Part shown: positions 22,769-27,650 of the stretch, piece by piece
Position numbering within the stretch: position 1 is the first letter of the stretch
Layout: the number at the start of each line of letters is the position of its first letter
Assembly (NCBI GenBank): GCA_900549555.1
Contig: UROO01000017.1
Coordinates: 1 to 27,650, forward strand
DNA: 27,650 bases
DNA from: an uncultured Collinsella sp.
Lineage (GTDB): Bacteria; Actinomycetota; Coriobacteriia; Coriobacteriales; Coriobacteriaceae
Reading direction: 5' to 3'
Notes under the pieces: model-generated
Told to the model about the DNA's origin: nothing
The model's input: the letters and a program-made list of their open reading frames with translations, nothing else
Databases searched by the model: none
Position numbers and translations under genes: made by a program

Positions 22769-22834
22769 AATCTGTATGCAGGAGATTATCCACGCTCGTT
22801 TCGCGCCGAAGGCGTGGCCCGCGACCTCGCTTGC

Positions 22835-23281
22835 CTACAGTTGCTCGAGCATAGCGGTGCAACCGTCGAGCACGTCGCGGTAGGTGGCATCGAAATTGCC
22901 GGTGTACCAGGGATCGGCCACGTCGCCGGGGCGATCGGTCCAATCGAGCAAGCGCGTAATCTTGCCGTCGGGGTCGTCGCCAAAGATGCGACGCAGGCCA
23001 CACGCGTTTTCAGCATCCATATAGACAATGTGATCCCAGTTGCCATACTCTGCACGACGCACCTGACGCGCGCGATGTGCAACGACGGGAATCCCGACTT
23101 CACGCAGCTTGGCGACCGTGCCATGATGCGGCGGATTGCCGATTTCCTCGGTTGAGGTCGCTGCGGAATCGATGACAAACTCGCCCGCGCGTCCGGCGCG
23201 GTGCACCAGCTCGGTAAACACCGACTCGGCCATCGTCGAGCGGCAGATGTTGCCGTGGCAGATAAACAGTACACGTTGCAT
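22835..23281 (-). CDS. Low-molecular-weight protein tyrosine phosphatase
   Basis: This 148-residue cytoplasmic phosphatase has the P-loop CHGNICRS at 8-15, with nucleophile Cys8 and Arg14, and the general acid Asp123 in DPWYTGNF. Length is typical of the family, which dephosphorylates phosphotyrosine proteins, often linked to bacterial tyrosine kinases and polysaccharide export. No partner kinase is in the window. ATG 23281 starts with MQRVLFICHGN, the family-standard N-terminus; a longer in-frame start adds 15 unlike residues. It lies 51 bp downstream of the MFS gene on the same strand and may be co-transcribed. Confidence 0.94.
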   Translation of the reverse strand: MQRVLFICHGNICRSTMAESVFTELVHRAGRAGEFVIDSAATSTEEIGNPPHHGTVAKLREVGIPVVAHRARQVRRAEYGNWDHIVYMDAENACGLRRIFGDDPDGKITRLLDWTDRPGDVADPWYTGNFDATYRDVLDGCTAMLEQL

Positions 23282-23332
23282 ATGCGGTTTCCTTTCGATC
23301 GCCATCATCGAGCTCGAGTATCGCATCTACGC

Positions 23333-24568
23333 CTACGCCCTTGCCCGCTTGCGCTCCCAGCGCGCCAGCTTAATCGTCACCAGCGTGAGCGCCCAGGCCA
23401 CAAGCGAGAACGCGGCACCCACTGCGCCCACGTACGCAATGCCAACGCCGCTTACCACGGCACCGCCCACTGCGGTGCCAAACGAGATGCCGACGTTAAA
23501 CGCCATGGGCTCAACCGAACTTGCGAGCACCATCGATTTGGGATGGCGGCTGCGAGCCACGTCCATAAAGTGCGTGATGCACGATACCGAGAACAGGTAC
23601 ATGAGCAGCGCCAAGCTAAAGACAAAGACCAGCGCGAGCGGCATGGTGCCGCCCACAGCAAACAGCCCGAGCAACGCCGCAGCCTGCAGCACAAACGTCA
23701 CAAGCAGCGCCTTCATGCCAAAGCGCGCATCAATCCATCCGCCCAGGATGTTCGAGATCAGGCAGAACACGCCGTAGGCCATAAGCGTGGTGCTGGCTTC
23801 GACCGTGCCCATGCCCAGCACCTGCTCAAGATAAGGCGTCACGTAGCCGTAGAACACATAGACCGAGCCCACGCCAAACAAGAAGATGAGCATGCCGGTG
23901 ATGATGCTCGGCTCGCGTAGCAGCCCCGCCTGCTCGCGGAAGGTGGCAGGCTCGTCGGTTTGCCCAGCGCGCGGCATAAACGCCACGAGCGCTCCGCAGA
24001 TCAGAACGGCAAAGGTCAGCGTGCCGTACATGGCCACGTGCCAATCGAGCGTGTCGGCCACAAACTTGCCGATCGAAGTGACAAAGACCATTGCCACGGA
24101 AAACGCACCGTACACGACCGAGATGGCGAGTGAGGTTTGCTGCGGGGACAGTAGCTCGGGGATGTACGTCACACCCACGGCGAGCAGTGCGCCCGAGACG
24201 GAGCCCAGGACAATGCGCGAGATAAAGAGCGCTTGGAAGTTAGGTGCTAGCGCCATAACCAAATTGCCGAGCACAAAGACGATGCTGTAGCACACGAGCA
24301 GCTGGTAGCGGCGGAACCGCCCCGTGCCAAGCGCAAGCACCGGCGTAGCGATAGCGTAGACGAGCGCGAACACGCTGATGAGCTGGCCCGCAGTGGCAAG
24401 TGATATGCCGAGTTCCGTTGCCAAGTCGCTCTCGATACCGATGACCACGAACTCGGAGCAGCCGAGCGAGAATCCCAACAGCACGAGCAGCGCCAGGCAG
24501 AGCTTGGTGCGCGCGGGGGAGAGCGCGGCGGCGGTTGGCTTACTTTTAGGCGTGGTTGCGGCGGTCAA
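23333..24568 (-). CDS. MFS transporter, DHA1 (AraJ/drug-efflux-like)
   Basis: This inner-membrane protein of about 411 residues has 12 predicted membrane segments. The N-terminal GFSLGCSEFVVIGIESDLA and LISVFALVYAIATPVLA resemble AraJ/YdhP-type DHA1 exporters of sugars or drugs. The start is uncertain. No ATG is suitable; I chose TTG 24568, preceded by GGAG at eight-base spacing, giving MTAATTPKSKP. An in-frame GTG nine bases upstream overlaps that GGAG, and the longer ATG version would read through hairpin repeat H4. Its C-terminus is basic (RWERKRARA). It is followed by the tyrosine phosphatase. Confidence 0.85.
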   Translation of the reverse strand: MTAATTPKSKPTAAALSPARTKLCLALLVLLGFSLGCSEFVVIGIESDLATELGISLATAGQLISVFALVYAIATPVLALGTGRFRRYQLLVCYSIVFVLGNLVMALAPNFQALFISRIVLGSVSGALLAVGVTYIPELLSPQQTSLAISVVYGAFSVAMVFVTSIGKFVADTLDWHVAMYGTLTFAVLICGALVAFMPRAGQTDEPATFREQAGLLREPSIITGMLIFLFGVGSVYVFYGYVTPYLEQVLGMGTVEASTTLMAYGVFCLISNILGGWIDARFGMKALLVTFVLQAAALLGLFAVGGTMPLALVFVFSLALLMYLFSVSCITHFMDVARSRHPKSMVLASSVEPMAFNVGISFGTAVGGAVVSGVGIAYVGAVGAAFSLVAWALTLVTIKLARWERKRARA

Positions 24569-24625
24569 GGTTGTCACTCCAATGTCGCATGAATAGGCGG
24601 GATTCAATCCCTGCAACTCTAGCAG

Positions 24626-24658
24626 AATGTGACAAAGGGGCAGCTCCTTTGTCACATT
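24626..24658. repeat. Hairpin repeat H, copy 4
   Basis: AATGTGACAAAGG (24626-24638) pairs perfectly with CCTTTGTCACATT (24646-24658) around a 7-nt loop. It is in the divergent region between the MFS gene and the acidic membrane protein. Confidence 0.88.
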
Positions 24659-24681
24659 GCTCTGCCAGCCAGTCGCCCAAG

Positions 24682-24740
24682 CCGTCACAACATTCGGCGA
24701 AAATCTCGAAAACGAGGAAAAGCGCCGAATGTTGTGACGG
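24682..24740. repeat. Nested 18-bp inverted repeat in a divergent region
   Basis: CCGTCACAACATTCGGCG (24682-24699) pairs perfectly with 24723-24740. Within the 23-nt loop CTCG-AAAA-CGAG forms a second stem. TTTT follows on the plus strand, but no plus-strand gene upstream needs termination here. TATAAG at about 24782 may be the -10 of the following gene. Confidence 0.75.
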
Positions 24741-24828
24741 TTTTCCTGTCTGTGTCGGCGAGCTCCGGCGCCGTCTGCGGGTATAAGACTAGTAAGTGTT
24801 TATTTGCGAGGCCTAAGGGGCGCCCCGT

Positions 24829-25695
24829 ATGGATATCGATAACTTTGAATGGTGGTATAGCGAGGGTGAGGCTCCGGACGAGGAGTGGGACGAGCCCGCG
24901 CCGCGTGACGTGTCGAGCGACGAGGACGAGACCGGCAACGATGCCGTCGAGACGGATGCCGCCTCCGATGCCGCCGAGCCCCTGACTTTTGAACAGGCCT
25001 GGGCTCAGGCCGAGGCCGACGAGGCAAAGGCCGATGCCACGGCCACGCTGGGTGAGCCAGCCGACATGTCCATCTCGCCGGCCAAGACCCCGCAGCCGCG
25101 CCACACCATCGACCCCGGCAGTACGGCATCTTTCAGCATTCTCGACGTGCCCGCGCAGGGTGCTCAGGCGCCTGCGCCAACGCATCGCCCCGACCTGGCT
25201 CATGAGGAAGACGCGGGTCGCCGCTCTCCGCTCGGCCCCATCCTCATTGCCTTCATGGCCGGCGTTATCGCCTGCTCGGCAATCGGCAGCATCTGGGGCC
25301 ATGTTGAGCAGCAGCGCCAAGACGCCGCCAAGGTCGAGATGTCCGTCGAGCAATCGCTCAGCCGCACGCGCTCGGTGCATGTGTCAGTCGAGGTTAAGGA
25401 AGGCGCGACGTGGGATACCGCGCGCGGCGACAGCCAAATGCTCGTCCATATCGTGGGCCGCACGCTCAAGGGACAGGCAATCGACGAGTATCAATACGTC
25501 AATTCCGAAGGTGACGGCATCGAGCTCAAGCCCGGCGACTACGAGCTCACGGTCGATGAGCCGCCCGTCGCCACCGACGGCACGCGTTACCGCGCCTCAA
25601 AGCGCATGGTTCCGGTGAGTTTTAATTCACAGGCTCCCGACACGGTCGATAGCACGCCGCAGGGCGGGTTTGACCTTTACGCTATTGCTCAATAA
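24829..25695 (+). CDS. Acidic single-pass membrane protein of unknown function
   Basis: This 288-residue protein is not recognised. Residues 1-130 are very acidic and rich in Asp, Glu, Ala and Pro, probably disordered and cytoplasmic. A single membrane segment at about 134-156 (PLGPILIAFMAGVIACSAIG) is flanked by RR on the inner side. The remaining ~130 residues, probably outside the membrane, form a beta-rich-looking domain (VHVSVEVKEGATW, MLVHIVGRTL, LKPGDYELTVDEPP) that might be a small extracellular sandwich. There is no signal peptidase site. The ribosome site is weak. It stands between the divergent MFS gene and the epimerase, 79 bp upstream of the latter. Confidence 0.75.
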   Translation: MDIDNFEWWYSEGEAPDEEWDEPAPRDVSSDEDETGNDAVETDAASDAAEPLTFEQAWAQAEADEAKADATATLGEPADMSISPAKTPQPRHTIDPGSTASFSILDVPAQGAQAPAPTHRPDLAHEEDAGRRSPLGPILIAFMAGVIACSAIGSIWGHVEQQRQDAAKVEMSVEQSLSRTRSVHVSVEVKEGATWDTARGDSQMLVHIVGRTLKGQAIDEYQYVNSEGDGIELKPGDYELTVDEPPVATDGTRYRASKRMVPVSFNSQAPDTVDSTPQGGFDLYAIAQ

Positions 25696-25774
25696 CTGCG
25701 TCCGCCGCTCAACCCCGCCGCCAAGAGTGGGACAATAGCCCTCGACACCGTTGTTTACTTTTGGAGGAAGTAGC

Positions 25775-26668
25775 ATGTCCACCGTCACCACCATCAAGCG
25801 CGGCGGCCTCACCGCGGCCATCGATTCCATGGGAGCCCAGCTCACGAGCCTTGCCCTCGACGGCAACGAGTATCTATGGCAGGGCGATCCCGCCTTTTGG
25901 GGCAAGCACGCGCCCATCCTGTTCCCCATCGTGGGATCGCTGCGCAACAACACGGCGACGTCTGCTGCCGGCACCTGCGAGATGGCGCGCCACGGCATCG
26001 CGCGCATTGTCGAGCACAAGATCGTCGAGGTGTCGGAGGACGGTTCGTCCGTTACCTACGAGCTCACTGACACGCCCGAGTCTCTCAAGGCGTTCCCCTT
26101 CCACTTTAAGCTCAACATGACCTATGCCCTGACTGGTGACGCCACGCTCACGCAGACCTTTGCCGTCACCAACACCGGCGACGTGGACCTGCCGTTCTCG
26201 GTGGGCGGCCACCCTGCATTTAACGTGCCCGCCCCCGGTGCCGAGGACGAGACGTTCGAGGACTACGAGCTGGCATTTACCGAGGCTTGGACCAACGAGG
26301 CCCCCATCATCACGTCCGACGGTCTTATGACGTTCGAGGGCAGTTACAAGGCTCCCGATAACTCGGACGTGCTGCCCATCACGCACCGCAGCTTCGATAA
26401 CGATGCCATCATGTTCACCGATACCCCGGGCTCCACGCTCACGCTGCGCGGCCGCAAGTCGGGCCACGGCGTCAAGATCGACTTTGAGGGCTTTAAGTAC
26501 ATTGGCGTGTGGTCTGCCGCCAACGACGCTCCGTTTGTGGCGCTCGAGCCCTGGACCGGTCACACCACCATGGACACCGAGGACGACGTCTTTGAGCATA
26601 AGGTCAACACCATCACCTTGGCTCCCGGCGCTACCGATAAACGCAGCTTTAGCGTCACCTTACTCTAG
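25775..26668 (+). CDS. Aldose 1-epimerase family protein (LacX-like)
   Basis: This 297-residue cytoplasmic protein belongs to the LacX-type branch of the galactose mutarotase family, acting on hexoses or their phosphates. Landmarks are YLWQGDPAFWGKHAPILFP (33-51), RHGIAR (72-77, His73), FSVGGHPAFN (141-150, catalytic-type His146) and LEPWTGH near the C-terminus. ATG 25775 is preceded by GGAGGAAG at good spacing. It appears monocistronic with a strong terminator downstream. LacX relatives often occur in sugar operons, but no such neighbours are here, so the substrate is open. Confidence 0.9.
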   Translation: MSTVTTIKRGGLTAAIDSMGAQLTSLALDGNEYLWQGDPAFWGKHAPILFPIVGSLRNNTATSAAGTCEMARHGIARIVEHKIVEVSEDGSSVTYELTDTPESLKAFPFHFKLNMTYALTGDATLTQTFAVTNTGDVDLPFSVGGHPAFNVPAPGAEDETFEDYELAFTEAWTNEAPIITSDGLMTFEGSYKAPDNSDVLPITHRSFDNDAIMFTDTPGSTLTLRGRKSGHGVKIDFEGFKYIGVWSAANDAPFVALEPWTGHTTMDTEDDVFEHKVNTITLAPGATDKRSFSVTLL

Positions 26669-26672
26669 AGGT

Positions 26673-26696
26673 TCCGCCGTTCTAACGAACGGCGGA
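26673..26696 (+). repeat. Hairpin immediately after the epimerase
   Basis: TCCGCCGTTC (26673-26682) and GAACGGCGGA (26687-26696) form a perfect 10-bp stem with loop TAAC, 5 bp after the stop codon. No T-run follows. It occupies the same relative place as the 12-bp hairpin that opens copy C1 (19338-19365), so it may be part of element C2. Confidence 0.65.
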
Positions 26697-26702
26697 CCGG
26701 TT

Positions 26703-26843
26703 GACGCTGCGCGCCACCCAGAGCGACAATTTGTCATTCAAAAGGCAAGGCACGACCAGAAGGTCTATGCCTTGCCTTTTTCATGCCTAGTCGTTGGGGA
26801 CGTTCTTGTTTGACTAGTCGTTTAAGAACGTCCCCAACGACTA
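26703..26843. repeat. Composite hairpin repeat element, copy C2
   Basis: Ordered blocks TTGACGCTGC, CAGAGCG, TTCAA, GACCAGAAGGTC and TAGTCGTTGGGGACG match copy C1 (19338-19560). The element contains the terminator at 26742-26781 and a perfect 20-bp inverted repeat: TAGTCGTTGGGGACGTTCTT (26788-26807) against 26824-26843 with a 16-nt loop. In C1 this last arm has no intact partner. Confidence 0.75.
26742..26781 (+). terminator. Rho-independent terminator after the epimerase
   Basis: AAGGCAAGGCACGACC (26742-26757) pairs with GGTCTATGCCTTGCCTT (26762-26778) around AGAA, with a bulge. A five-T tract begins at the stem end. Located 73 bp after the stop, inside repeat element C2. Confidence 0.8.
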
Positions 26844-26962
26844 CCAATCGTTTTCAGTTCGTAAACTTGTATATATGCATCTTATATATGCATCTGCTGG
26901 AAGTAACGCTGAGCGGTATCCTGTTAAGTCGTTAGAGTACGATTCAACAGGGAAGGCAGATT
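26844..26962 (+). promoter_or_regulatory. Upstream region of the binding-protein gene with a 13-bp tandem repeat
   Basis: TATATATGCATCT occurs twice head to tail at 26870-26882 and 26883-26895, the most AT-rich spot in the window and a plausible promoter -10 or operator. CCTGTT/AACAGG bracket 20 bp just before the start. GGGAAGG is the ribosome site. Confidence 0.5.
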
Positions 26963-27601
26963 ATGCATTCTCCCCAACAGCGCGGCATGCAAACCCAGCC
27001 GGTATGCAGCCGTCGCATCTTTTTGGGTAGCGCTCTCGCTGCGAGCGCTTCTGTCGTCGCCGGCGCACTTGCCGGCTGTCAGCGCCCCTCCACGCTGGAA
27101 GTAGTTAAGCCCACGACGGGCGGCGGTCGCGACGACCTGTCCGATTCCGTGATCGGCAAGGACAAGATCCGCATTGGCATGGAGGCGGCCTACGCTCCGT
27201 ACAACTGGCAGGTCTCCGAGGCCAGCGAGTACACCATCCCCATCGACAACGTGCAGGGCGCCTATGCCGACGGCTACGACGTACAGATTGCCAAGATCGT
27301 CTGCAAGGCCCTCGGCGGCGAGCCCGTTGCCGTCAAGCAGAGTTTCTCGGGCCTTATTGATTCGCTCAACAACGGCCAGATCGACCTCATCATCGCCGGT
27401 ATGAGCGCCACGCCCGAGCGTGAGGAGTCGGTCGGCTTCTCCGATCCGTACTTCATTGGCTACTTTGGCCTGTTCGTAAAAGAGGGCTCGCCCTACCAGA
27501 ACGCCACCAAGCTCAGCGACTTTAGCGGCGCTACGGTCCTCGGCCAAAAGGACACCATGCTCGATACCGTCATCGACGAGATTCCGGGCGTTGTGCACAA
27601 G
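26963..27601 (+). CDS. ABC amino-acid-type substrate-binding lipoprotein (3' end missing)
   Basis: This frame gives 213 residues before the adapter cuts it; family members are about 270-300. The N-terminus has SRRIFLG (16-22, twin-arginine-like), a hydrophobic stretch and the lipobox LAGC with Cys39, so the protein is likely exported, perhaps by Tat, and lipid-anchored outside the cell. The mature part matches solute-binding protein family 3: RIGMEAAYAPYNW, GYDVQIAKIVCKALG, LIDSLNNGQIDLIIAGMSAT, FSDPYF. It would deliver a polar amino acid or similar ligand to an ABC importer, whose permease and ATPase probably follow beyond the contig. Ligand unknown. Confidence 0.88.
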
Positions 27602-27650
27602 CTGTCTCTTATACACATCTCCGAGCCCACGAGACGGACTCCTATCTCGT
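27602..27650. other. Nextera i7 sequencing adapter (artefact)
   Basis: This is the reverse complement of the adapter at 1-48: CTGTCTCTTATACACATCT, then CCGAGCCCACGAGAC, index GGACTCCT and ATCTCGT. A minus-strand frame starting here would give an artefactual MYKRQ N-terminus. Confidence 0.98.

Noticed and set aside
49..27601. tRNA, rRNA or known riboswitch genes
   Set aside because: Scanned the intergenic gaps by eye; no tRNA cloverleaf with CCA-side pairing, rRNA segment or recognised riboswitch core was found.
26924..27616. Minus-strand 230-residue frame beginning MYKRQ
   Set aside because: Starts in adapter sequence and is antisense to the clear substrate-binding protein gene.

Overview
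The window is a 27.6 kb high-GC bacterial contig. Dense mostly-operonic genes, GC-rich codons, strong AAGGAG-type ribosome sites and the protein set (mannose-family PTS, Tex, a small transaldolase, a heterodimeric ABC exporter with MarR, many gut-actinobacterial-looking hypotheticals) suggest a Coriobacteriia member, most like Collinsella. This is inference from protein flavour; no 16S or other taxonomic marker is present. Both contig ends are untrimmed Nextera adapter (positions 1-48 and 27602-27650), so the genome proper runs from 49 to 27601.

Left block (49-5980): the tail of a membrane protein, then a one-direction sugar-utilisation operon: class II ketose-bisphosphate aldolase, mannose-family PTS EIIA, EIIB, EIIC and EIID, an aldo/keto reductase and an HSL-type esterase, closed by a strong hairpin terminator. 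The PTS would import and phosphorylate a sugar and the aldolase would split a downstream ketose bisphosphate. The isomerase, kinase and regulator are not in view.

Seam (5981-about 6105): codon usage changes abruptly. By hand count, Phe codons are 67 TTC to 6 TTT in the seven left genes, but 21 TTC to 36 TTT in five right-hand genes. A HAD phosphatase lacking its N-terminal half sits exactly here. Either the contig is chimeric or this is a recombination or insertion boundary.

Right block (6084-27601): HAD remnant; small transaldolase; Tex (minus); a minus-strand operon of SDR, MFS transporter and Gfo/Idh/MocA dehydrogenase with a divergent LysR regulator; a minus-strand operon of MarR and two ABC half-exporters with a clear promoter/operator; a PdxY/PdxK-type kinase overlapping a Cys-rich TIGR04076-like small protein; an AAA+/DUF4143 ATPase preceded by a 33-bp-periodic repeat; low-molecular-weight protein tyrosine phosphatase and an MFS drug-type exporter (minus); an acidic single-pass membrane protein; a LacX-type aldose epimerase; and a truncated Tat/lipoprotein amino-acid-type binding protein.

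The most unusual feature is the intergenic DNA of the right block. I see four copies of one hairpin (core TGTGACAAAGGG / CCCTTTGTCACA), two copies of a 130-155 bp element with long terminal inverted repeats, two copies of a third composite hairpin element, and a long palindrome in each of the three convergent intergenic regions. None occur in the left block. No tRNA, rRNA, CRISPR array, transposase or phage gene was recognised.
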